Part shown: positions 16,029 to 24,258 of the stretch, piece by piece
How the letters are laid out: each line of letters opens with the position of its first letter
Numbering within the stretch: the first letter of the stretch is position 1
NCBI RefSeq assembly: GCF_014199985.1
Contig: NZ_JACHOS010000004.1
Location: 62,001-126,000 of the forward strand
DNA: 64,000 nt
Source of the DNA: Methylorubrum rhodesianum
GTDB taxonomy: Bacteria; Pseudomonadota; Alphaproteobacteria; Rhizobiales; Beijerinckiaceae
Direction: 5' to 3'
The notes under the pieces: model-generated
Told to the model about the DNA's origin: nothing
Database searches by the model: none
What the model saw: the letters and a program-made list of their open reading frames with translations, nothing else
Translations under genes and position numbers: made by a program

Positions 16029-16297
16029 GATCTCAGCTTCCGTGTGTGTTCGTCCGCGCCGCGGCACTCGGATGCCGCCGGACGCGTGGAGGTGTTGAAC
16101 CGATCGGGCTTGATCCCGGCTGAGCTGCCCAGGACGAGGATTGGCGGGACCGGGACACCGTCGGCCCCGGTGGCCCCGGCCGCGAGACCGCCCGATCCTG
16201 GGACGGCCACCGGGATGGGCGTCGCGCGCCAGGGCGCGGCCGGGCAGGCGCCGGCTCGAAGGAGATGGCGGTCGCCAGAATGATGTCCCGGGCCTCG

Positions 16298-16636
16298 TCA
16301 GCGCGCCTGAGCGGGGCTGCCGGTGATGTCGGCGGCCGCGTTCCTCACCTCCTTCACGGAGGACGGGTACCCGGCGTTGGTGGCCGCCCCGGACAGGGCC
16401 TCGGCCGTGACCTTGTCGTCGTCGAAGGTCACGGTGGCCGTGGCCGTGCCGCCACGTTCGACGACCGTGACCTGGGTCACCCCGTCGAGGCGCGACAACG
16501 TCTTCTTGACGATGGGCGCGCAGGTGACGCAGCTCACGTTCTGGACGTCGAGAATGGCCGTGCGCGGGGCGGCGAAGGCGCCACCGGCCGGCGCCAGGAC
16601 CGATCCGGCGATGAGGGCGCGAAGCAAGATCTTCAT
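16298..16636 (-). CDS. merP: Periplasmic mercury-binding protein MerP
   Basis: 112 residues. A signal peptide (ending near AFAAP) precedes an HMA domain with the metal site VSCVTCAPIVKK and LDGVTQVTVV, as in MerP (usual motif MTCxxC; here Ser precedes the first Cys). It passes Hg(II) to MerT. A short extension after the HMA fold (RNAAADITGSPAQAR) is not typical. It starts 29 bases after merT ends. Confidence 0.9.
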   Translation of the reverse strand: MKILLRALIAGSVLAPAGGAFAAPRTAILDVQNVSCVTCAPIVKKTLSRLDGVTQVTVVERGGTATATVTFDDDKVTAEALSGAATNAGYPSSVKEVRNAAADITGSPAQAR

Positions 16637-16665
16637 AGTGATCTCCTGGGTAAGGACGGTGAGGG

Positions 16666-17070
16666 TCAGACGAACAGGGGGGCGGTGTAGGGGAAGGTCA
16701 CGGCCGCCAGGACGAGTGCGGCGGCAATCCACAGCCCGATCCTGGCGAGACGGCCCGAGCCGGGCCGCGCGCACGCGCCGGCATCCGCGCAGGCCGCCGG
16801 CCGGCGGTAGGCCCGCCAGAACCCGAAGCCAAGGAACGCCACCGCCGCGGCGATGAAGACGGGCTGGTAGCGCGCGAGCGCGGTCAGGTTGCCGATCCAG
16901 GCCCCGCTGACGCCGAGGCTGAAGAGTGCGAGGGGCAGGATGCAGCAGGAGGAGGCTCCGAGCGCGGCGAGGATGCCGCCGACGGCAGCGATCCTCTGCC
17001 CGTCCCCTTCGGCCTCGCTGCGCGGTGCGACCGTGCTCTCGCATGGAGCCGTGCCAACCAACTTGTCCAT
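16666..17070 (-). CDS. merT: Mercury transporter MerT
   Basis: 134 residues with three membrane helices. The first carries the Hg-binding pair ASSCCILPLALFSLG. The cytoplasmic loop has a second cysteine pair (PAACADAGACARP). The protein begins MDKLVGTAPCESTVA at ATG 17070, 31 bases below the MerR-type operator at 17101-17119. It moves Hg(II) from MerP to the cytoplasm for MerA. The reading frame upstream stays open into the hisI-like gene, so a fusion product is formally possible, but the promoter between them supports independent translation. Confidence 0.92.
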   Translation of the reverse strand: MDKLVGTAPCESTVAPRSEAEGDGQRIAAVGGILAALGASSCCILPLALFSLGVSGAWIGNLTALARYQPVFIAAAVAFLGFGFWRAYRRPAACADAGACARPGSGRLARIGLWIAAALVLAAVTFPYTAPLFV

Positions 17071-17589
17071 GTGGGATCCTTTCGATGTCCGGATTGTGCA
17101 ACCTGTAGCGACTACAGGTGCAAGCGCTGATTTGGGCCGTTCACGTGTTCCTCGCTCCGGCCTCGGGACGGCTCTGCGGGCTGCCCCGGTGGGATCGGGT
17201 CCAGGATGAGGGATCGGCCCGTCCGGCCCGGTCACCACGCGACGGTAGAAGCAGCTGGAGCGGCCGGTGTGACAGGACCCTGCTCGACCGGCCAGGCGAA
17301 CCCTCAGCCAGATCGCGTCCTGGCCGCAGTCCACCCGGATCTCCTGGACGTGTTGGACCTGCCCGCTCGTCGCGCCCCTGTGCCAGAGGCGCTGCCGGGA
17401 CCGGCTCCAGAACCACGCCTCACCGGTCTCGATGCTCCTGTGGAGCGCGGCGGCCTTCATCCAGGCCAGCATCAGGACGGCGCCGGAGCCCGCGTCGGTG
17501 GCAACGGCCGGAAGCAGCCCGGCGCCGCCGAAGCGTGGCAATAGCGCGGCGCATTCCTCGCGGGCGATGGTCTCGCCAGAGTGGAACAT
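17071..17589 (-). CDS. HisI-like phosphoribosyl-AMP cyclohydrolase, running in frame into merT
   Basis: The product from ATG 17589 has a HisI domain over about residues 15-119: VLMLAWMKAAALHRSIETGE, WFWSRSRQRLWHRGATSG, RVDCGQDAIWLRV and CHTGRSSCFYRR. HisI is a zinc enzyme of histidine synthesis, and extra copies are known in zinc-limitation regulons. Here the metal-binding motif DCDxDA reads DCGQDA, losing one acidic ligand. No stop codon occurs after the domain; the frame continues through a 54-residue linker, over the MerR operator, and into merT (ending at 16666). It may be a decayed gene that lost its stop, or a functional paralogue whose tail overlaps the promoter. Confidence 0.6.
17093..17123 (-). 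promoter_or_regulatory. MerR-type operator/promoter of merTP
   Basis: The dyad ACCTGTAGCGACTACAGGT lies at 17101-17119. On the minus strand TTGCAC (17118-17123) and CACAAT (17093-17098) are separated by 19 bases, the over-long spacer that MerR proteins untwist. The same CTGTAGCGACTACAG core recurs before the regulator at 18824. Confidence 0.8.
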
Positions 17590-17674
17590 GCGTCGCCCTC
17601 GGTCTTGCCCGTGCCGGGTCGCCGCCGGCGGACCTGCGGCCCCGTCCACGACCCGGCGAAGACCCGAGAGTCGC

Positions 17675-18760
17675 TCACCGGTTGCCGCCCTCGGGCCGGT
17701 GACGCCCGATCCCGTTCGAGCGGGCGAGGGCGAACCAGACGGCGCCGTCCGGATCGACTGCGATCCCGTTCGGTGCCTTGAGGCCGCCCAGACCGATCTC
17801 GCTGAGCCGTCCGCCCGGGGACAGACGGCTGAGCCGTCCGCCACAATGCTGCGTCACCCACAGCGCGTCGCTGCTGGCCGCGATGCCGCAGGGAGACCTC
17901 GTGCCCGTACAACGGGCAGGGTGGCCGTCCTCGGAAACGGAACCAGGCGCGCACGATGCGAGCGTAAACTCGGTCACGCTGCCGTCTGTCGTGATCCGAC
18001 CGATGGCATCCGCCGCAGCCTCGGTGAACCACAGGGCGCCGTCCGGACCGGAAACGATATTTTGCGGGGCGCTATCTGGGGTCGGCAGCGGGAACTCCGC
18101 AACCTGGCCGGCCGGTGTGATCCGGCCGACCGTGTTGCTGTTGAAGCCCGTGAACCAGAGATTGCCGTCGGGCCCGAGCGTGATGCCGTAAGGCGTCAGG
18201 GTCTTGGCGAGGCTGAACTCGCTCATCCTCCCCTCGGCCGTGATGCGGCCGATCCGGTTCGTGCCCGACAGCGTGAACCACAGGGCACCGTCGGGCCCCG
18301 TCGTGAGGCCGAACGGGTAGCTCTCGGGCGTCGGGACCGGATATTCCGTGATCACGCCCGCAGGCGTGATGCGCCCGATCTTGTTGCCGCGGTTCTGCGT
18401 GAACCACAGGGCGCCGTCCGGACCGGCCACGATCGCCTGTGGGCGGCTGTCTTGGGTCGGGATGGGGTATTCGGTCAGTTCGCCGTCGGGAGCGAGCCGC
18501 CCGATCCTGTTGCCCTGCTTCTCCGTGAACCAGATGGTGCCACCGGGTCCGACGGCCACGCTTTCCGGGTAGCTGTCGGGGATCGGGAGCGCGAAGAGCC
18601 CCACGTCGCCGGCGTGCGCCGGGCCGGTCAGGGCCAGGACGACCGGAAGGCTCCCGAGGCGCAGCGGCCGGAGGCGGAAGCGCGAGATTTCGTCGATCAC
18701 ACTCCGGGCATGCCTGCGCAAGGCCTGGGGGACGCGGGCAATCAAGGAGAATTTCAACAC
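17675..18760 (-). CDS. Virginiamycin B lyase-like beta-propeller protein, secreted
   Basis: 361 residues with an N-terminal signal-like segment (LPVVLALTGPAHAG, about residues 32-45). Six or seven repeats follow of the type GPDGALWFT...NxIGRITPxG...E[FY], the seven-bladed Vgb/streptogramin lyase pattern. The GTG at 18760 has GGAGGG upstream. It is divergent from a MerR-family gene, with a MerR operator between them, so metal induction is likely. Catalytic histidine and glutamate residues of Vgb cannot be confirmed by eye. Many such propellers have unknown substrates, so antibiotic inactivation should not be assumed. Confidence 0.8.
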   Translation of the reverse strand: MLKFSLIARVPQALRRHARSVIDEISRFRLRPLRLGSLPVVLALTGPAHAGDVGLFALPIPDSYPESVAVGPGGTIWFTEKQGNRIGRLAPDGELTEYPIPTQDSRPQAIVAGPDGALWFTQNRGNKIGRITPAGVITEYPVPTPESYPFGLTTGPDGALWFTLSGTNRIGRITAEGRMSEFSLAKTLTPYGITLGPDGNLWFTGFNSNTVGRITPAGQVAEFPLPTPDSAPQNIVSGPDGALWFTEAAADAIGRITTDGSVTEFTLASCAPGSVSEDGHPARCTGTRSPCGIAASSDALWVTQHCGGRLSRLSPGGRLSEIGLGGLKAPNGIAVDPDGAVWFALARSNGIGRHRPEGGNR

Positions 18761-18782
18761 GGCTTTCCCTCCCACCTTGGAG

Positions 18783-18813
18783 GGGCTAGCATCTGTAGCG
18801 ACTACAGGTTCAA
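18783..18813 (-). promoter_or_regulatory. MerR-type operator between the Vgb-like gene and merR
   Basis: The dyad core CTGTAGCGACTACAG lies at 18793-18807. Leftward, TTGAAC (18808-18813) is followed after 19 bases by a poor -10 (TAGCCC). This suggests activation of the Vgb-like gene, with merR read to the right from the same region. Confidence 0.7.
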
Positions 18814-18823
18814 GGAGATTTGC

Positions 18824-19258
18824 ATGGGCATCGTTCCTGCGTCGCGCGGACGCGCTGCCCTGACCATCGGGGCGCTTTCTGAGGGAACCGGCGTCAACAT
18901 CGAGACGATCCGGTATTACGAGAAGGTCAAGCTCCTGCCGGCACCGCCCCGGACGGCCGGGAACCAGCGGATCTACGATCGAGCTCACCGGCAGAGGTTG
19001 ACCTTCATCCGCCGGGCCCGCGAGCTCGGGTTCAGCGTCGAGGACATCCGGGCGCTGCTGACGCTCGTCGACCGCCACGCGGTCACCTGCGGGGAAGTCC
19101 AGGGCGTCGCCGACCGCCAACTGATCGCGGTGCGGGCGAAGATCGCCGACCTCCGGCGGATGGAGCGCGTCCTGAAGGACATGACCGCGGCCTGTATCGG
19201 CGGCCTCGTACCCGACTGTCCGATCATGGAGACGCTGTTCCAGGACGAGGACTCGTGA
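18824..19258 (+). CDS. merR: MerR-family metal-responsive regulator
   Basis: 144 residues. The N-terminal winged helix (TIGALSEGTGVNIETIRYYE) is followed by a coiled coil and a metal site with three cysteines: C89 (AVTCGEV), C124 and C132 (CIGGLVPDC). The C89-C124 spacing of 35 equals that of MerR; the last loop is one residue shorter than in Tn501 MerR and resembles CueR/ZntR loops. Its presumed operator (CTGTAGCGACTACAG) also precedes merTP, so it is the best candidate regulator of the mer operon. Hg(II) is the likeliest inducer, Zn/Cd possible. Confidence 0.88.
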   Translation: MGIVPASRGRAALTIGALSEGTGVNIETIRYYEKVKLLPAPPRTAGNQRIYDRAHRQRLTFIRRARELGFSVEDIRALLTLVDRHAVTCGEVQGVADRQLIAVRAKIADLRRMERVLKDMTAACIGGLVPDCPIMETLFQDEDS

Positions 19259-19990
19259 CGCCTGCATCCGCCGGCCGTATGCTTCGGGCACGCGGCCGGC
19301 GGCTTCCCGCCGCCTCAGGTGGCCGACGGCCTGCTCCACACGTGACCGCCAGCAGCGAGCGCGCTCAAACCGGCACCCTCCGAGGCCGGCCGATAGGTTC
19401 GCGGGCAGACGCCGCCGAGCCTGTTCGACAATCCAGACCGAACTTCGCATTCACCTCTGGCCGATACGGAACCGAAGAAACTTCCGGCCCGGCGGAAACC
19501 TGAAGCTGCTCCAGGTTTGTTGACCATCGTGCGTGCGGCCATCGGCCCATCTTCTGTCGCCGGTCGGGTCAGACGCGGGCTCGTCCGAGGCACCAAGCCG
19601 AGCCGGGGCCCGCTTGCGCCTGTCTGGCTGCCGACCTGTTCGGGGAGGTTCCATGCTGTCCGCTCGCGGCCCTTCGCGTGAGGTGGGCAATATCCCGGAA
19701 CCGGCGCGAGCGCGGGAGTCGCCACCTTCCTCGCCTTCGCCGCGCTTGCCCTCGTCCGCTGTGGCTTGCCCATCCATCCATCTTCCGTCCGACGTGCCAC
19801 TGGCCTCCGTGGCTCCGTACGAACCGGCGGCCGCAGGTGCCCTTGCAGCGCTCGGGCGGGTCGGCTTCGGCTGACACCTCCGACGGTGCTGCGCCACCTG
19901 CGCGCGCAATGCGGGCCGTCCCGGCAGGGCTCGCGACCGAAGAGGAGCTGCCGGTGAGCAGGACATCCCTCGCAAGTCTGGGTGAACGAG
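19259..19990. other. 732-base stretch without a supported gene
   Basis: Open frames on both strands are arginine-, proline- and serine-rich shadows without family motifs. The only item I can point to is a MerR-like dyad at 19497-19517. Confidence 0.45.
19497..19517. promoter_or_regulatory. Possible orphan MerR-family operator
   Basis: AACCTGAAGCTGCTCCAGGTT is an inverted repeat with one mismatch per arm and the length of MerR-family operators. No good -35/-10 pair with 19-base spacing is visible and no gene starts close by, so it may be a relic. Confidence 0.3.
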
Positions 19991-21349
19991 ATGGCTGGAA
20001 GCTACGACTTGATCATCATCGGCAGTGGCACGGCGGCCATGGTCGCGAGCAATCGGGCCTCGGCCGCCGGCCGTAAGGTCGCAGTGACCGACTTCCGGCC
20101 CTTCGGCGGCACCTGCGCCCTGCGCGGATGCGACCCCAAGAAGATGCTGGTGACCGGCGCCCAGGTGATGGACGACATCCGCCGCATGCGCACCCGCGGG
20201 GTGGTCGCGCCCGAGGCTCGGATGTCCTGGCCGGAGCTCATGGCGTTCAAGCGCACCTTCACGGCCCCGATCCCGGAGAAGCAGGCGAGGAACTACGCCG
20301 GGAAGGGCATCGACGCCTTTCACGGCCAAGCCCGCTTCGTGGGTCGGAACGCGGTCGCGATCGCGGGCGAGGGCGTTTGCGAGGCGCGGCACATCCTGAT
20401 CGCGGCCGGAGCCCGCCCAGCGCCGCTCCCCTTTCCCGGCGCCGAGCACCTCGTCACCAACGAGGAGTTCCTGGAGCTTGAGGAGCTCCCGCCTCGTATC
20501 ATCCTGGTCGGGGGTGGCTACATCGCGGCCGAGTTCTCGCACATCGCGGCCCGGGCGGGCGCGAGCGTCGCGATCCTGCAGCGTGGCGAGCGCCTCCTGA
20601 CCCAGTTCGACCCCGAGCTCGTCGGTTGGCTCATGGAGAGCTTCCACGAGGCGGGGATCGACGTGCGGACGCGGCGCGCCGTCGTGCGGGTCGAGAAGGC
20701 GGGGCACGGGTACACGGTCCTGACGCGGTCCGAGACCGGCGCCGAGGAGGCGATGGAGGCCGACCTCGTGGTCCACGCCGCGGGCCGAATCCCGGATCTG
20801 GAGCCGCTGCAGCTCGATGCCGCCGGCGTCGCGCGGGACGAGCGCGGGCATCTCAGGCTCAACGCGTTCCTGCAGAGCCCATCGAACCCTGCCGTCTACG
20901 CCGCAGGCGACGCCGCCCGGACGGGGCCGCCCCTCACGCCGGTATCGAGCCACGACGCCAAGGTTGCCGTGCGGAACATGATCGAGGGCAATCAGTACCG
21001 GCCTGACTATCGCGGCGTCCCGAGCGTCGCCTTCACTATCCCCCCGATCGCGAGCGTCGGGCTGAGCGAGGCAGAGGCGCGGCAGAGGAACTTGAGGTTC
21101 CGCCTGCGGAGCCAGAGGGTGTCCGGCTGGTACACGGCCCGGCGCGTCGCCGAGCCCACCTACGGCTTCAAGGTTCTGGTCGACGAGGACACCGACCGCG
21201 TGCTCGGTGCGCACTTGGTCGGCCCCCACGTCGATGAGGTCATCAACATCTTCGGCCTGGCGATCCGGCATGGTCTCACGGCCGAAGACCTGAAAACGAC
21301 GATGTTCGCCTACCCAACCGGAGCATCCGACATCGGATACATGCTCTGA
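19991..21349 (+). CDS. MerA-like FAD/NAD(P)-dependent disulfide oxidoreductase without C-terminal Cys pair
   Basis: 452 residues. The FAD site LIIIGSGTAAMVASNRASAA, redox site GGTCALRGCDPKKML, NAD(P) site IILVGGGYIAAEFSHIAARA, second FAD motif NPAVYAAGDAARTG and a dimerisation domain are all intact. It belongs to the pyridine nucleotide-disulfide oxidoreductase class I family. The C-terminus ends TGASDIGYML, so the vicinal CC of MerA is missing and true mercuric reductase activity is doubtful. Glutathione/thiol reductase-like activity is more likely. The ATG at 19991 was chosen over GTG 19982. It stands alone, divergent from the operon at 21865-27762. Confidence 0.85.
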   Translation: MAGSYDLIIIGSGTAAMVASNRASAAGRKVAVTDFRPFGGTCALRGCDPKKMLVTGAQVMDDIRRMRTRGVVAPEARMSWPELMAFKRTFTAPIPEKQARNYAGKGIDAFHGQARFVGRNAVAIAGEGVCEARHILIAAGARPAPLPFPGAEHLVTNEEFLELEELPPRIILVGGGYIAAEFSHIAARAGASVAILQRGERLLTQFDPELVGWLMESFHEAGIDVRTRRAVVRVEKAGHGYTVLTRSETGAEEAMEADLVVHAAGRIPDLEPLQLDAAGVARDERGHLRLNAFLQSPSNPAVYAAGDAARTGPPLTPVSSHDAKVAVRNMIEGNQYRPDYRGVPSVAFTIPPIASVGLSEAEARQRNLRFRLRSQRVSGWYTARRVAEPTYGFKVLVDEDTDRVLGAHLVGPHVDEVINIFGLAIRHGLTAEDLKTTMFAYPTGASDIGYML

Positions 21350-21864
21350 ACGGCTGCGTTCTCGACGAGCAGGTGAAGGCAGGCGGCCTCGGAGAGCGGG
21401 GGCGTGGCTTGCACCCGGCTGCGCCGTCGCAGCCGGACGGAGTCCCGCGGCGCCGCCTTCGTGACAGGCACGTCCACGTCGCTGATCGTCGACGAGGCCG
21501 CGACACCCGCCCCTGGGGCTTCGCCTCGCCCGGCCGAGAGTCCCCGACGCTCGCGCAGGTCCGCGGCTTGGCAAACCAGCGCGTGTACGGCGCAGCGGCA
21601 GCGAGGATGGCGGAGCCGCTCCAGCGCTTCCAGGGGCTCTGCACCGGGGCCCTCCTGCACGGTACGCTCCTGCTCCGCTTGCGCAGCGGGACTCGGTGCA
21701 CCCGAGCGGCCCGCCGGCGCCGGTTGGGCCGTCCGCGGTCACCTCAAACTGGGCTGGTGGGCCGTCCCGGCCTTAAGAGGTGTCGAATGCGGGGCACGGC
21801 TCCGCTCCGACGCGTTCCGCCTCAGAGACCCTGCCGCCCCGGGACGAGAACGGACCGTCGAGGC
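21350..21864. other. 515-base stretch without a supported gene
   Basis: A minus-strand frame over 21310-21660 has some cysteines and hydrophobic residues but no recognisable motif. The right end contains residues (RFPDVWKSIEAAALSLDGPF) that look like the out-of-frame tail of the small gene at 21865-22119. Confidence 0.4.
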
Positions 21865-22119
21865 TCAATGCGGCTGCCTCGATCGACTTCCATACGTCGG
21901 GGAAGCGCGTCCCGTGCCCTGCTCGTCCGCGAAGCCAAGGCATGCCTCGGCCACGCAGGCCGATGCCGACGACGGGTCGGCCGCGCCGGCGAGGGCCTCC
22001 AGGGCGCGCATGAGGTGCTCGGCCGCGTCGCGATGTCCCTCGCGGCGCGCCTGCCGGAATGCGGAGAGGATGACGGTGTCGAGGGTATCCTCCTCGAATT
22101 CGGGTGTTGGCGTGCTCAG
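21865..22119 (-). pseudogene. Small ORF after the MFS gene, CTG start, probably frameshifted
   Basis: From CTG 22119, overlapping the MFS stop as CTGA and preceded by AAGGAGGA, the frame encodes 84 residues. They include FEEDTLDTVILSAFRQARRE and DAAEHLMRALEALAGAADPS. The last 20 residues look out of frame. In the next frame the sequence continues sensibly as TRFPDVWKSIEAAALSLDGPF and so on to a stop near 21775. The true product was therefore probably about 115 residues and is broken by a one-base indel near 21910. Family unknown; acidic and helical. Confidence 0.4.
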
Positions 22120-23327
22120 GGGCGTCCTCCTTCGACGGACGGCGTCTCGGGCCTGAAGAGACGCACGGCAGTTGCGGCCAGCGCCAGTTCCGCCGCCGCG
22201 AACAGCGCGAGCGTCGTCCCGAACCCGAAGCGGAGCAATCCGCCGAAGAGCAGGCTTCCCAGCCCGAACCCGGTGAACAGCAGGCAGACGTTGAGCCCCA
22301 TGGCCTGCCCCGGACGTTGGCCCCCGAGCGCGGTGACGACGCCGGCGAGCAGCGGCTGGGTCATGTCGTAGCCGAGCGACAGGACCGTTACCGCCGCCGC
22401 AGCCAGGAGAAGCGGCGCGTCGAGGGTCAGAGCTGCCGCCGCGAAGGCCCCCAGGAGCAGCCCGACCGGGAGCAGGCGGCCGCGCCCTCGCCGGTCCGCG
22501 ATGCGGCCGATGACAGGCCCCAGGAGGAAGCCCGGGATGCCGTAGCCGAGGAGCGCAAGGCCGACCCCGACGGGACCGAGCCCGTATCGCTGCTCGAAGT
22601 ACAGGCCGAGCCAGGTGAACACGCCGGAGTGGAACATCGAGTTGAGCAGGACGAAGCTATAGGTGCGGCGTCCGCGTGGGATGAGCAGGAGGTCGCGATA
22701 GCCGCGGAACAGGTCGGGCAGCCGTGTCCCGATCGCCGTGGCGCCCGGGATGATCCCCCGTGACGGCGCAAGGACGAGCAGGAGCGCGCCCCCGGCGGCG
22801 CCGACGGTCAGGAAGAGGCCGCGCCATCCGGCGACCGGTTCGAGCAGGGCGCCGAAGGTCGACCCGAAAGCCATGCCGCCGGCCATGGCGCCGAACAGCC
22901 ATCCCAAGGGGCGCCCGCGTCGTTCGTAGGGGAAGAGCCGGCCCACGAGAACGAGGCCGAGGGGGACGACCCCGCTCGCCCCCAGGCCGGTCAGGAAGCG
23001 CCACGTGGCGAGTTGCCCGACCGAGCTCGCCGTGGCTGTCAGGGCCGTCAGCGCAGCGAAGGCGGCCAGGGAACCCGCCATGACGCGCCAGACGCCGAGG
23101 CGGTCCGCCAGCAGCCCGTAGACCAGCGTCGCCGCGCCGTACGGAATCAAATAGGCCGGAACGATGAGCCCGACACGCTCGGGCAAGACGCCGAACCCCT
23201 GCGCCAACTGCGGCAGGACCGGCGCGACCATGAACGCCTGAAAGAAGATCACGAACGCCGCTGCCGCGAGCACGCGGAGGAGGCGCTCGCGGTCAGCCTC
23301 CGCGGGTTCCGCCGTTCCGGGGATCAT
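22116..23327 (-). CDS. Major facilitator superfamily transporter in the metal operon
   Basis: 403 residues, 12 predicted helices. Helix 1 is AAAFVIFFQAFMVAPVLPQL. The MFS loop motif A appears as GLLADRLGVWRV, and a second copy as GRIADRRGRGRLLPVG between helices 8 and 9. It starts with ATG 23327, overlapping the stop of the HMA gene (ATGA). Substrate cannot be read from sequence. The operon with an HMA ATPase suggests export of a metal or metal-ligand complex, or uptake of a compensating ion. Confidence 0.82.
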   Translation of the reverse strand: MIPGTAEPAEADRERLLRVLAAAAFVIFFQAFMVAPVLPQLAQGFGVLPERVGLIVPAYLIPYGAATLVYGLLADRLGVWRVMAGSLAAFAALTALTATASSVGQLATWRFLTGLGASGVVPLGLVLVGRLFPYERRGRPLGWLFGAMAGGMAFGSTFGALLEPVAGWRGLFLTVGAAGGALLLVLAPSRGIIPGATAIGTRLPDLFRGYRDLLLIPRGRRTYSFVLLNSMFHSGVFTWLGLYFEQRYGLGPVGVGLALLGYGIPGFLLGPVIGRIADRRGRGRLLPVGLLLGAFAAAALTLDAPLLLAAAAVTVLSLGYDMTQPLLAGVVTALGGQRPGQAMGLNVCLLFTGFGLGSLLFGGLLRFGFGTTLALFAAAELALAATAVRLFRPETPSVEGGRP

Positions 23328-23563
23328 GCCTGTACCTCGGCGCCGTCGAACCCGCCATTGGCGAGCGCCGACCGGATCTCCGCGGGTCCGACGCGGGACG
23401 GCTCGAAGCGAACGGCGACGTGCTTACGCCAGGCGCTGGCCCTCGCCTGCCGGACACCCGGAATGGCCATCAGCAGGTCACGGACCGTCTCGGCGCAGCC
23501 GTCGCATAACATGGTTGGCACGGAGAGGGTGACCTCCGTCAGAAAGGCGGTTTCGTCGCTCAT
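23324..23563 (-). CDS. Small cytoplasmic HMA-domain metal chaperone
   Basis: 79 residues with one HMA domain. The metal site is TMLCDGCAETVRDLL, followed by IPGVRQARASAWRKHVAVRF and GGFDGAEVQA. It has no signal peptide. The ATG at 23563 lies 14 bases after the CcdA-like stop, and the end overlaps the MFS start. It probably delivers metal to or from the P-type ATPase of the same operon. Confidence 0.85.
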   Translation of the reverse strand: MSDETAFLTEVTLSVPTMLCDGCAETVRDLLMAIPGVRQARASAWRKHVAVRFEPSRVGPAEIRSALANGGFDGAEVQA

Positions 23564-23577
23564 GAGGTCTCCGGGGT

Positions 23578-24258
23578 TCAGAGCAGGTCCGCGTAGACCC
23601 GCGCGTAGTAGGCGCTGACCAGTAGGAGGGCGGCGCCGCTGAGGAGCTGCAGGGCTCGGCCCCAGACGCCGAGGCGGGCCAGGCGGGTGACCGCGCTCCC
23701 GGCCGCACCGGCGGCGAGGAAGGGCAGGCCCCGACCGAGGCCGAAGGCGAGGGCGAGGACGACGCCGCGCCCGTCCCGACCCTCCGCGGCCGCCACCGTG
23801 AGCAGCAGCAACAGCGGCGCGGCCGAGGTGCCGACGCTGAACACCACGCCGTAGGCGAAGGCGCCGAGCAGGCCGGGGTGGCGCCAGGCCGTCAGCGCTC
23901 GGGTGCGCAGGCGCGGCCACCAGAAGGCGAGCAGCGCCGCCGCGAGCGAGACGCCGGCCATGAGCAGGGCCCAGCTCCGGCCGAACGCCTCCGTCGCGAG
24001 CGCGCCGAGATGTCCCACCGCGGAGCCGAGGGCGGCGAGGCTCAGGACGATTCCGGCGAAGAAGGACCCGGCCACCTGCAGGCCGGCGCGGCGGGACCCC
24101 GCCTCCGAGGCCCCGGCGACGCTGGCCAAGCCGAGCCCGACCGGCAGGGTGCAGGGGCAGACCGCGCTGGCCAGGACCCCGGCAAGGAACGCGATCCAGA
24201 GGGCGGCCGGCCCGCCGGCGCCGGTCGCCAGGGGCCGGACGAGATGTTCGAGCGTCAC
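23578..24258 (-). CDS. CcdA/DsbD-like membrane thiol-disulfide or metal-linked protein
   Basis: 226 residues, about six helices. The first helix carries SAVCPCTLPVGLGLASVAG, comparable to the cysteine/proline site of CcdA and DsbD, but the second conserved cysteine helix (usually TPC) reads VGTSAAPLLLLLT here. It may therefore not shuttle electrons in the classical way. The GTG at 24258 overlaps the upstream HMA stop (GTGA). Similar proteins are fused or adjacent to HMA/MerP domains in mercury and copper operons. The exact role is unknown. Confidence 0.78.
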   Translation of the reverse strand: MTLEHLVRPLATGAGGPAALWIAFLAGVLASAVCPCTLPVGLGLASVAGASEAGSRRAGLQVAGSFFAGIVLSLAALGSAVGHLGALATEAFGRSWALLMAGVSLAAALLAFWWPRLRTRALTAWRHPGLLGAFAYGVVFSVGTSAAPLLLLLTVAAAEGRDGRGVVLALAFGLGRGLPFLAAGAAGSAVTRLARLGVWGRALQLLSGAALLLVSAYYARVYADLL

